DNA of 64,000 nucleotides from the NCBI RefSeq assembly GCF_002837185.1, contig NZ_KZ478005.1, positions 23,278-87,277 on the forward strand. Direction: 5' to 3'. Positions 36,230 through 43,709 of the stretch are shown one piece after another. Source of the DNA: Pseudomonas fluorescens. GTDB lineage: Bacteria > Pseudomonadota > Gammaproteobacteria > Pseudomonadales > Pseudomonadaceae. The position numbers were made by a program, and so were the translations under genes. Position 1 is the first letter of the stretch; each line of letters begins with the position of its first letter. Under the pieces are notes generated by a model. The model worked only from the letters and a program-made list of their open reading frames with translations, was not told where the DNA came from and searched no databases.

Positions 36230-37092
36230 TGACGCCCGAGGGCGTACGCGCCGCGGTCCGTGATGCCGTGGTGATGTGCGTGCAGGACCACACGGTCGAG
36301 GGGCCGCAGCGCTCGGTACCTATACGCATATACCGGCAGTCAACACCCATACCGGCCCCGGCGCTGCTGTATTTTCATGGTGGAGGCTGGGTTGCCGGCG
36401 ATCTTGATACCCATGACAGCTTCTGTCGGATCATGTGCGAATGGGCCCGGTGCGCGGTGGTGGCCGTAGATTACGCGCGGCCACCGGAGCATCGCTTTCC
36501 TGCAGCCGTGGAAGATTGCTACGCCGTCACCGAATGGGTTGCCACTCAAGGCGCTGCCTTGGGCTTGGACAGCCACCGGATCGCCGTCGCCGGTGGCGGT
36601 TCCGGCGGCGGCCTGGCAGCGGTTATCTGCCAGATCGTCCATGAACGCCGCGGCCCTGCGATAGGTTTTCAAATGCTGCTTTACCCCGTCCTCGATTGCC
36701 TGGCGCGCAACCGTTCACGGGTCGAGTTCGCCAGCGGGCCTGGCCTGACCGCTCAAATGCTCAACTGGTATCTCGCTCAGTACGTGAGCGAAGGGCAGTC
36801 CCTGGCCCATCCTTGGCTGTCGCCCGCGCACCAGGCTTCATTACAGGGGTTGCCCGACGCGCTGATCGTCACCGCCGGCTGCGATTTACTGCGTGATGAG
36901 GGCCGGGCTTATGCACGACAGTTGAAAAACGCCGGGGTGCAGGTGCGGCACACGGAATATCCCGGCATGGGACACGGTTTTATCAACTACCCTGGTGAAC
37001 ATCTCGCTGCGCGCAAGGCCATACTCCAGTGTGCTCAGGCCCTTGCAGACTATTTTACCGCCGGCTCTCGCCCAATCACCGACCGTGCATAA
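36214..37092 (+). CDS. HSL-family alpha/beta hydrolase
   Basis: A 292-aa esterase-like protein. The oxyanion motif is HGGG (residues 55-58) and the nucleophile elbow is GGSGG with S130; the family usually has GDSAGG, so the Asp before Ser is a Gly here. The rest of the triad is likely Asp in CDLLRDEG and His in GMGHGF. The start ATG lies inside the end of the P450-Rid gene (16-bp overlap, GAGG 7 nt upstream), so the three genes are translationally linked. It may release or hydrolyse an ester, lactone or thioester in the same pathway. Confidence 0.85.
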   Translation: MDRPVMTPEGVRAAVRDAVVMCVQDHTVEGPQRSVPIRIYRQSTPIPAPALLYFHGGGWVAGDLDTHDSFCRIMCEWARCAVVAVDYARPPEHRFPAAVEDCYAVTEWVATQGAALGLDSHRIAVAGGGSGGGLAAVICQIVHERRGPAIGFQMLLYPVLDCLARNRSRVEFASGPGLTAQMLNWYLAQYVSEGQSLAHPWLSPAHQASLQGLPDALIVTAGCDLLRDEGRAYARQLKNAGVQVRHTEYPGMGHGFINYPGEHLAARKAILQCAQALADYFTAGSRPITDRA

Positions 37093-37209
37093 ATGCAACA
37101 ACGACCTGCATGATTCCGGGTTGTACGCGGCAAATTTGCGCTGGTACGATCAGGCGATGGTTCGCCCCCGAACATTTTGATAAAGAACAATAAAAGCAGG
37201 GAGTTAGTG

Positions 37210-38313
37210 ATGACTGCTCAGGTGTCCCCCGAAGCAAGCCACACCGATAGTCAGCAGCAGCAAGTACTGAGTGAGGTGCGTAACCATATCGGTTACCTCA
37301 CCCTCAACCGCCCCGCCGGTTTGAATGCCATCACCCTGGACATGGTGCGGCGGATGACAACGCGGCTACAGGCCTGGGCCGCTGACCCGCTGGTCTACGC
37401 CGTTGTGCTGCGCGGCTCCGGCGACAAGGCCTTCTGCGCCGGCGGCGATATCCGTTCCCTGTACGACAGCTTCAAGGGTGGCGACACCCTGCATGAAGAC
37501 TTCTTCGTTGAGGAATACGCACTCGACCTGGCCCTCCACCAGTACCCCAAACCCGTCCTGGCATTGATGGACGGCTTTGTACTCGGCGGCGGCATGGGCC
37601 TGGTGCAGGGCGCCGACCTGCGCGTGGTGACCGAACGCAGCCGCCTGGCAATGCCGGAAGTGGCCATCGGGTATTTTCCGGATGTGGGTGGCAGCTATTT
37701 CCTGCCGCGCATCCCCGGGGAACTGGGGATCTACCTTGGCGTCACCGGCGTGCAGATCCGTGCGGCGGATGCCCTGTACTGCGGCCTGGCGGATTGGTAC
37801 CTGGACAGCGCCAGACTGACCGAGCTTGCGCAAAAGCTCGATAGCCTGCAATGGCACGATTCGCCCCTCAAGGACCTGCAAGGCGTGCTCGCCCAACTGG
37901 CCGTGCAGCAATTGCCTGATCCGCCGCTGGCAGCCCTGCGCCCGGCGATCGACCATTTCTTCGCCCTGCCGGACGTGCCAAGCATTGTCGAGCAACTGCA
38001 GCAAGTCACCGTCGCCGACAGCCACGACTGGGGCCTGGCCACCGCCGACCTGATGCAAACCCGCTCACCCCTGGCCATGGCTGTCACCCTGCAGATGTTG
38101 CGCCGTGGGCGCCACCTGCCGCTGGAACAGTGCTTTGCCCTGGAGCTGCACCTGGACCGCCAGTGGTTCGCCCGTGGCGACCTGATCGAAGGGGTCCGCG
38201 CCCTGATCATCGACAAGGACAAAAAACCGCAGTGGAATCCGCCAACGGTGCATGAGCTGGACGCCAGCCATGTCGCAAGCTTCTTTCGCGACTTCGCGCA
38301 GATTGAGAAATAA
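37210..38313 (+). CDS. 3-hydroxyisobutyryl-CoA hydrolase
   Basis: A 367-aa crotonase-fold hydrolase of valine breakdown, removing CoA from 3-hydroxyisobutyryl-CoA before the toxic methacrylyl-CoA builds up. It has the oxyanion segment GFVLGGGMGLVQGADLRV and the hydrolase-type motif MPEVAIGYFPDVGGSYFL, with the catalytic Glu and Asp. The C-terminal extension is longer than in enoyl-CoA hydratases, as expected. The start is ATG 37210 with AGGGAG 6 nt upstream. It forms a two-gene operon with the following acyl-CoA dehydrogenase (3 bp apart). Confidence 0.85.
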   Translation: MTAQVSPEASHTDSQQQQVLSEVRNHIGYLTLNRPAGLNAITLDMVRRMTTRLQAWAADPLVYAVVLRGSGDKAFCAGGDIRSLYDSFKGGDTLHEDFFVEEYALDLALHQYPKPVLALMDGFVLGGGMGLVQGADLRVVTERSRLAMPEVAIGYFPDVGGSYFLPRIPGELGIYLGVTGVQIRAADALYCGLADWYLDSARLTELAQKLDSLQWHDSPLKDLQGVLAQLAVQQLPDPPLAALRPAIDHFFALPDVPSIVEQLQQVTVADSHDWGLATADLMQTRSPLAMAVTLQMLRRGRHLPLEQCFALELHLDRQWFARGDLIEGVRALIIDKDKKPQWNPPTVHELDASHVASFFRDFAQIEK

Positions 38314-38316
38314 GCC

Positions 38317-39468
38317 ATGCAAGATCTTGAATACACAGAAGAACAAGTGATGATCCGCGACATGGCGCGTGATTTTGCCCGTGGTGAAATCGCGCCCCAT
38401 GCCCAGGCCTGGGAAAAGGCCGGCTGGATCGACGACGCGCTGGTGGCCAAGATGGGCGAGTTGGGGCTGCTCGGTATGGTGGTTCCGGAAGAATGGGGTG
38501 GGACGTACGTGGATTACGTCGCCTATGCCCTGGCCGTGGAGGAAATCTCCGCGGGTGACGGTGCCACTGGCGCCTTGATGAGTATCCATAATTCAGTGGG
38601 TTGCGGCCCGGTCCTCAACTACGGCACAGAGGCACAGAAGCACACCTGGCTGGCCGCTCTCGCCAGCGGCCAGGCCATCGGCTGCTTCTGCCTGACCGAG
38701 CCCCAGGCCGGCTCCGAAGCCCACAACCTGCGCACCCGCGCGGAACTGCGCGACGGCCAGTGGGTGATCAACGGTGCCAAGCAGTTCGTCAGCAACGGCA
38801 AGCGCGCCCAACTGGCCATTGTGTTTGCCGTGACCGATCCCGATCTGGGCAAGAAAGGCATTTCGGCGTTCCTGGTGCCCACTGACACCCCGGGATTTGT
38901 GGTCGACCGTACTGAACACAAGATGGGCATTCGGGCGTCGGACACCTGCGCCGTCACCTTCAACCAATGCGCGGTGCCCGAAGCCAACCTCCTCGGCGAG
39001 CGCGGCAAAGGCCTGGCCATTGCCCTGTCCAACCTGGAGGGAGGGCGTATTGGCATCGCCGCCCAGGCCTTGGGCATCGCGCGTGCCGCCTTTGAAGCGG
39101 CGCTGGCCTATGCCCGGGATCGGGTGCAGTTCGACAAAGCGATCATCGAACACCAGAGCGTGGCCAACCTGCTGGCCGATATGCAAACCCAACTGAATGC
39201 GGCACGTCTGCTGATCCAGCATGCCGCGCGCTTGCGCAGCGCCGGCAAGCCGTGCCTGTCTGAGGCGTCCCAGGCCAAGCTGTTCGCCTCGGAAATGGCC
39301 GAAAAGGTCTGCTCCAAGGCGATGCAGATTCATGGCGGGTATGGGTACCTGGAGGACTATCCGGTGGAGCGCTACTACCGGGATGCGCGGATCACGCAGA
39401 TTTACGAAGGCACCAGCGAGATTCAGCGGATGGTGATTGCCAGGGAACTGAAGCACTACCAAATCTAA
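38317..39468 (+). CDS. Acyl-CoA dehydrogenase (branched short-chain type, probably isobutyryl-CoA)
   Basis: A 383-aa FAD enzyme. The FAD/substrate motifs are CFCLTEPQAGSEAHNLRT and FVSNGKRAQLAIVFAV, and the catalytic Glu is in IYEGTSEIQRMVIAREL. Its position beside 3-hydroxyisobutyryl-CoA hydrolase suggests the isobutyryl-CoA step of valine catabolism, but 2-methylbutyryl-CoA is also possible. It starts 3 bp after the hydrolase stop and converges on the opposite operon across two REPINs. Confidence 0.88.
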   Translation: MQDLEYTEEQVMIRDMARDFARGEIAPHAQAWEKAGWIDDALVAKMGELGLLGMVVPEEWGGTYVDYVAYALAVEEISAGDGATGALMSIHNSVGCGPVLNYGTEAQKHTWLAALASGQAIGCFCLTEPQAGSEAHNLRTRAELRDGQWVINGAKQFVSNGKRAQLAIVFAVTDPDLGKKGISAFLVPTDTPGFVVDRTEHKMGIRASDTCAVTFNQCAVPEANLLGERGKGLAIALSNLEGGRIGIAAQALGIARAAFEAALAYARDRVQFDKAIIEHQSVANLLADMQTQLNAARLLIQHAARLRSAGKPCLSEASQAKLFASEMAEKVCSKAMQIHGGYGYLEDYPVERYYRDARITQIYEGTSEIQRMVIARELKHYQI

Positions 39469-39488
39469 CTGACACACCGGGGTAAAAC

Positions 39489-39578
39489 TGTGGGAGGGGG
39501 CTTGCCCCCGATGGCGGCGGGTCAGTCGATAGCTTGGTTGACTGTCACCCTGCCATCGGGGGCAAGCCCCCTCCCACA
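39489..39578. repeat. REPIN copy 1 (inverted pair of REP sequences)
   Basis: A 90-bp element with outer arms TGTGGGAGGGGGCTTGCCCC and their inverted complement around a loop that includes GGCGGCGGGTCAGTCG. It matches the REP doublets common in P. fluorescens genomes. It lies just after the acyl-CoA dehydrogenase stop and may also act as a terminator. Confidence 0.88.
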
Positions 39579-39605
39579 TTTGGATCTGCTGTGTGATGAG
39601 TGCCT

Positions 39606-39664
39606 GGGTTACTTGTCCTTGGACTTCAGTGCCTGGCGGAGCATGCAGAGCTACCCGCTCTAAC
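39606..39664. pseudogene. Short relic between the REPIN copies
   Basis: This segment resembles two gene ends at once. On the minus strand it reads ...LKSKDK-stop, close to the end of the enoyl-CoA hydratase gene (FQDK-stop). Its right edge followed by CTAACTGACAC repeats the end of the acyl-CoA dehydrogenase gene region. It looks like a junction left by duplication of the intergenic segment or by loss of a gene. Confidence 0.3.
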
Positions 39665-39681
39665 TGACACAATGAAAAAAC

Positions 39682-39771
39682 TGTGGGAGGGGGCTTGCCC
39701 CCGATGGCGGCGGGTCAGTCGATAGCTTGGTTGACTGTCACACTGTCATCGGGCGCAAGCCCCCTCCCACA
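39682..39771. repeat. REPIN copy 2
   Basis: A 90-bp copy, 193 bp from copy 1 and nearly identical in sequence; the right arm differs at one position (GGGCGCAAGC versus GGGGGCAAGC). Flanks on both sides (CTAACTGACAC to the left, TTTGGATCTGCTGTGTG to the right) are also repeated. Confidence 0.88.
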
Positions 39772-39801
39772 TTTGGATCTGCTGTGTGGTGAGTGCCGGG
39801 G

Positions 39802-40575
39802 TTATTTGTCCTGGAACGTCGGCGTGCGCTTGGCCACGAACGCTGCCATGCCCTCCTTCTGGTCCTGGGTCGCGAACGCTGCATGGAATACTCGGCGCTC
39901 GAAACGTACGCCTTCGGACAGGCTCACTTCAAACGCGCGGTTTACGCTTTCCTTGACCATCATGCTGATCGGCACGGATTTACCGGCGATCAGGGTGGCG
40001 ACTTTCAAGGCTTCGTCCAGCAACTCGTCGGCGGGCACGATGCGCGCAACGATGCCGCAGCGTTCTGCTTCCACCGCGTCGATGAAACGCCCGGTCAGGC
40101 ACATTTCCATGGCCTTGGCCTTGCCCACCGCACGCGTAAGGCGCTGGGTGCCGCCCATGCCAGGCAGTACGCCGAGGTTGATCTCCGGCTGGCCGAACCT
40201 GGCGCCGTCACCGGCCAGGATAAAGTCGCACATCAGGGCCAGTTCGCAGCCGCCACCGAGGGCAAAGCCGTTGACTGCGGCAATGATCGGCTTGCGGCGG
40301 TTGGCCACGCGATCGCTGTCGCTGAACAAGTCGTCCAGGTAGATCTGCGGGTAGGTCAGCTCGGCCATTTCCTTGATGTCGGCACCGGCGGCGAAGGCTT
40401 TCTTCGAGCCGGTCAGCACGATGCAGCCGATCTGCGGGTCGGCTTCCAGGCCATCCAGCGCCTGGTTCAGCTCGCTGACCAGTTGCGCGTTCAAGGCGTT
40501 CAGCGCCTGCGGGCGATTGAGCGTAATCAGCCCGACGCGGCCCTGGACTTCGAGCAAAATGGTTTCGTAACTCAT
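39802..40575 (-). CDS. Enoyl-CoA hydratase
   Basis: A 257-aa crotonase with both catalytic glutamates visible: GFALGGGCELALMCD and FGQPEINLGVLPGMGGTQRL. The substrate-binding motif is AAGADIKEM. It hydrates tiglyl-CoA or methacrylyl-CoA in a branched-chain pathway, inferred from its neighbours. It is the last gene of the five-gene operon running from 45359 leftwards and begins 11 bp after the acyl-CoA dehydrogenase stop. Confidence 0.92.
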   Translation of the reverse strand: MSYETILLEVQGRVGLITLNRPQALNALNAQLVSELNQALDGLEADPQIGCIVLTGSKKAFAAGADIKEMAELTYPQIYLDDLFSDSDRVANRRKPIIAAVNGFALGGGCELALMCDFILAGDGARFGQPEINLGVLPGMGGTQRLTRAVGKAKAMEMCLTGRFIDAVEAERCGIVARIVPADELLDEALKVATLIAGKSVPISMMVKESVNRAFEVSLSEGVRFERRVFHAAFATQDQKEGMAAFVAKRTPTFQDK

Positions 40576-40586
40576 GTATCGGCTCC

Positions 40587-41714
40587 TTAAAGATTGCGTG
40601 AGATGACCATGCGCTGGATATCGCTGGTGCCTTCGTAAATCTGGCAGACCCGCACGTCGCGGTAGATCCGCTCCAACGGGAAGTCGTTCAGGTAACCGTA
40701 ACCGCCCAGGGTTTGCAAGGCGGCCGAGCAGACTTTCTCGGCCATTTCGGACGCGAACAGCTTGGCCATGGACGCCTCGACCAGGGCCGGCTTGCCGCTG
40801 TCGCGCAGGGCTGCAGCGTAGTGCACCATCTGCCGGGCAACGGCAATGTGCGTGGCCATGTCCGCCAGGCGAAAGGCGACGGCCTGGTGTTCGATCAGGG
40901 CCTTGCCGAAGCTTTCACGCTCACGGGCGTAATCACGCGCCGCTTCGAAGGCCGCACGGGCCATGCCCACCGATTGCGCGGCAATGCCCACGCGCCCGCC
41001 TTCAAGGTTGGCCAGGGCGATCCTGTAGCCCTCGCCCTCCTCGCCCAGTCGGTTGGCGAGCGGTACTTTCACGTCTTCAAACAGGATCTGGCAAGTATCC
41101 GAGGCGTGTTGCCCCAGCTTGTCCTCGACCCGCGCCACCGTATAGCCCGGCGCGTCGGTGGGCACGATAAACGCACTGATGCCGCGCTTGCCCGCCGCCG
41201 GGTCGGTGACCGCAAACACGATCACCACGCCGGCGCTTTGCCCCGAGGTGATGAATTGTTTGCAGCCGTTGAGCACGTAATGATCGCCATTGAGGCGTGC
41301 GCGGGTTTTAAGACTGCTGGCGTCGGAGCCGGCGTGGGGTTCGGTCAGCGCAAAGGCGCCAAGCATCGCCCCGCTGGCCAGGTGCTTGAGGAACTGTTCT
41401 CTCTGCTGGTCATTGCCGAACTTGAGGATCGGCACGCAACCCACCGAGTTGTGCACGCTCATGATGGTCGAGCAGGCGCCATCGCCGGCAGCGATTTCTT
41501 CCAGGGCCATGGCGTAGGCCAGGTAACCGGTGTCGCAGCCCCCCCATTGTTCCGGCACCAACATGCCGAAAAAGCCCAGCTCGGCCATCTCACCGATGGC
41601 CTCCTTGGGAAAGCGATGATCGCGGTCCCATTCGGCGGCGAACGGTTTCAAGCGCTCCTGGGCAAATTGCCTGGCCGCATCGCTGATTTGCAGTTGTTCG
41701 TCATTAGGCAGCAT
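40587..41714 (-). CDS. Acyl-CoA dehydrogenase (probably 2-methylbutyryl-CoA)
   Basis: A 375-aa FAD enzyme with AFALTEPHAGSDASSLKTRA, FITSGQSAGVVIVFAV and the catalytic Glu in IYEGTSDIQRMVISRNL. Clustered with the SDR, thiolase and hydratase, it fits the first oxidation of 2-methylbutyryl-CoA in isoleucine breakdown. It differs from the acyl-CoA dehydrogenase at 38317, so the region codes for two separate chain-specific dehydrogenases. It is 9 bp from the thiolase gene. Confidence 0.88.
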   Translation of the reverse strand: MLPNDEQLQISDAARQFAQERLKPFAAEWDRDHRFPKEAIGEMAELGFFGMLVPEQWGGCDTGYLAYAMALEEIAAGDGACSTIMSVHNSVGCVPILKFGNDQQREQFLKHLASGAMLGAFALTEPHAGSDASSLKTRARLNGDHYVLNGCKQFITSGQSAGVVIVFAVTDPAAGKRGISAFIVPTDAPGYTVARVEDKLGQHASDTCQILFEDVKVPLANRLGEEGEGYRIALANLEGGRVGIAAQSVGMARAAFEAARDYARERESFGKALIEHQAVAFRLADMATHIAVARQMVHYAAALRDSGKPALVEASMAKLFASEMAEKVCSAALQTLGGYGYLNDFPLERIYRDVRVCQIYEGTSDIQRMVISRNL

Positions 41715-41723
41715 GGTCAGTCC

Positions 41724-42908
41724 TTAATACAGGCATTCAACGGCCATGGCCGTGGCTTCACCACCGCCGATGCAGATCGCCGCGACGCCGCGCTTGAGGC
41801 CTTTCTGGCGCAGGGCCGAGAGCAGGGTCACCAGGATGCGCGCGCCCGAAGCGCCGATCGGATGGCCCAGGGCACAGGCGCCGCCGTGCACGTTGACCTT
41901 GTCGTGGGGAATCTCCAGTTTGCTCATGGTGACCAGGCTGACCACCGCGAACGCTTCGTTGATCTCGAAGAGGTCGACATCCTCCAGGCTCCAGCCGGTT
42001 TTGCCCAGCAACTTACGGATCGCCCCTACAGGCGCTACCGGAAACAGCCCCGGCTCATCGGCAAACGCCGCATGCCCATGAATCACCGCCAGGGGTTTGA
42101 GGCCGCGCTTGCTGGCCTCGGATTCGCGCATCAGCAACAGCGCCGCCGCGCCATCGGAAATCGAGCTGGAGTTGGCTGCGGTCACAGTGCCGCCTTCGCG
42201 GAACGCCGGTTTCAGGCTGGCGATCTTGTCCAGCTTGGCCTTGGGCGGCTGTTCGTCATGCAACACGGTTTTCTGCTCTTTACCGACGGTGACCTGTACC
42301 GGGACGATTTCAGCGGCAAAACTGCCGTGGGTAATGGCTTCCTGCGCACGCGTGAGGGAGGCAATCGCAAAGGCGTCCTGGGCTTGCCGGGTAAAACCGT
42401 TGTGCTCGGCGCAGTCTTCGGCAAAGGTGCCCATCAGGCGGCCCTTGTCATAGGCGTCTTCCAGGCCATCGAGGAACATGTGGTCGAGGACCTTACCGTG
42501 CCCCATGCGATAGCCGCTGCGGGCGCGGTCAAGCAGGTACGGCGCGTTGGACATGCTCTCCATGCCGCCGGCGATCACCACGTCGACGCTGCCGGCGCGC
42601 AAGGCATCGTGAGCCAGAATCGTCGCTTGCATGCCCGAACCGCACATCTTGTTGAGCGTGGTGCAACGGGTGGATTTGTCCAGCCCGGCGCCTAACGCCG
42701 CCTGGCGTGCCGGCGCCTGGCCGAGGCCCGCGGGCAGCACACAGCCAAACAACACCTCATCGACGGCGTCGTTGGCGATACCGGCGCGCTCGACCGCCGC
42801 ACGAATCGCGGCGGCGCCCAGTTGCGGTGCGGTCAGGCCCTTGAGGTCGCCCTGGAACCCGCCCATGGGCGTGCGCACGGCGCTGACGATAACGATAGGG
42901 TCGTTCAT
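41724..42908 (-). CDS. Acetyl-CoA acyltransferase (thiolase)
   Basis: A 394-aa thiolase with active-site C89 (LNKMCGSGMQA), histidine in NVHGGACALGHPIGASGA and the second cysteine in AICIGGGEATAM. It would split 2-methylacetoacetyl-CoA into acetyl-CoA and propionyl-CoA, or act as a general acetyl-CoA acetyltransferase. It is 12 bp from the SDR gene, in one operon. Confidence 0.93.
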   Translation of the reverse strand: MNDPIVIVSAVRTPMGGFQGDLKGLTAPQLGAAAIRAAVERAGIANDAVDEVLFGCVLPAGLGQAPARQAALGAGLDKSTRCTTLNKMCGSGMQATILAHDALRAGSVDVVIAGGMESMSNAPYLLDRARSGYRMGHGKVLDHMFLDGLEDAYDKGRLMGTFAEDCAEHNGFTRQAQDAFAIASLTRAQEAITHGSFAAEIVPVQVTVGKEQKTVLHDEQPPKAKLDKIASLKPAFREGGTVTAANSSSISDGAAALLLMRESEASKRGLKPLAVIHGHAAFADEPGLFPVAPVGAIRKLLGKTGWSLEDVDLFEINEAFAVVSLVTMSKLEIPHDKVNVHGGACALGHPIGASGARILVTLLSALRQKGLKRGVAAICIGGGEATAMAVECLY

Positions 42909-42920
42909 GAAGATGCCTCC

Positions 42921-43688
42921 TTACTTGGCTGCCATGCGCAAGGCGCCGTCAAGACGGATCACCTCGCCGTTGAGCATGCTGTTTTCAATGATATGCCGCA
43001 CCAGCGCCGCATATTCGGCGGGTTTGCCCAGGCGTGGCGGGAACGGCACGCCGGCGGCCAGGGCGTCGCGTACTTGCGGGGTCATGCCGGCCATCATCGG
43101 GGTTTCGAAAATGCCGGGGGCGATGGTCATCACCCGAATACCGAAACGAGCCAGTTCGCGCGCGGCCGGCAAGGTGAGGCTGGCTATCGCGCCCTTGGAG
43201 GCGGCATACGCAGCCTGGCCGATCTGCCCGTCGAACGCCGCCACCGAGGCGGTATTGATGATCACACCGCGTTCGCCATCGGCATCCGCGTCGGTCTCAG
43301 CGATCGCCGCAGCGGCCAGGCGCAACAGGTTGAAGCTGCCGATCAGGTTGACGTTGATCACCTGGGCGAAACTGGCCAGGGCGTGCGGGCCGTCCTTGCC
43401 GAGAATCTTCTCGCCACGCACCACACCGGCGCAGTTGACCAGCCCGTGCAAACCACCAAAGGCGGCAACAGTCGCTTGTACTGCGGCTTCGGCAGCCGCT
43501 TCCTGGCTGATGTCCGCCACGCTGCTGCGGGCGTTGTCGCCAAGCTGGCGGGCCTTGGCGGCAACGGCGTCGGCGTTGAGGTCCACCAGCATGACCTTGG
43601 CACCCGCTGCAATGAGCATGTCAGCGGTGGCGGCACCGAGGCCCGAAGCGCCGCCGCTGACCAGGAATACCTTGTTTTCAATGTGCAT
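42921..43688 (-). CDS. 3-hydroxyacyl-CoA dehydrogenase, short-chain type (HSD17B10-like)
   Basis: A 255-aa short-chain dehydrogenase. The nucleotide motif is VSGGASGLGAATADML, followed by VNCAGVVRGEK, the catalytic Ser in INTASVAAFDG and Tyr/Lys in YAASKGA. It resembles type II 3-hydroxyacyl-CoA dehydrogenases that oxidise 2-methyl-3-hydroxybutyryl-CoA. A GTG codon lies directly before the ATG at 43688; the ATG is preferred because AAGGAA is spaced correctly for it. Confidence 0.9.
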   Translation of the reverse strand: MHIENKVFLVSGGASGLGAATADMLIAAGAKVMLVDLNADAVAAKARQLGDNARSSVADISQEAAAEAAVQATVAAFGGLHGLVNCAGVVRGEKILGKDGPHALASFAQVINVNLIGSFNLLRLAAAAIAETDADADGERGVIINTASVAAFDGQIGQAAYAASKGAIASLTLPAARELARFGIRVMTIAPGIFETPMMAGMTPQVRDALAAGVPFPPRLGKPAEYAALVRHIIENSMLNGEVIRLDGALRMAAK

Positions 43689-43709
43689 CACAGTTTCCTT
43701 TTGAAAGAA

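Noticed and set aside
39481..39790. CRISPR-like array
   Set aside because: Only two copies are present, each is an internally palindromic 90-bp REPIN, and no cas gene is near.
40713..42695. A 660-codon plus-strand frame over the thiolase and acyl-CoA dehydrogenase
   Set aside because: It spans two real genes on the other strand and their spacer, with no protein-like motifs.
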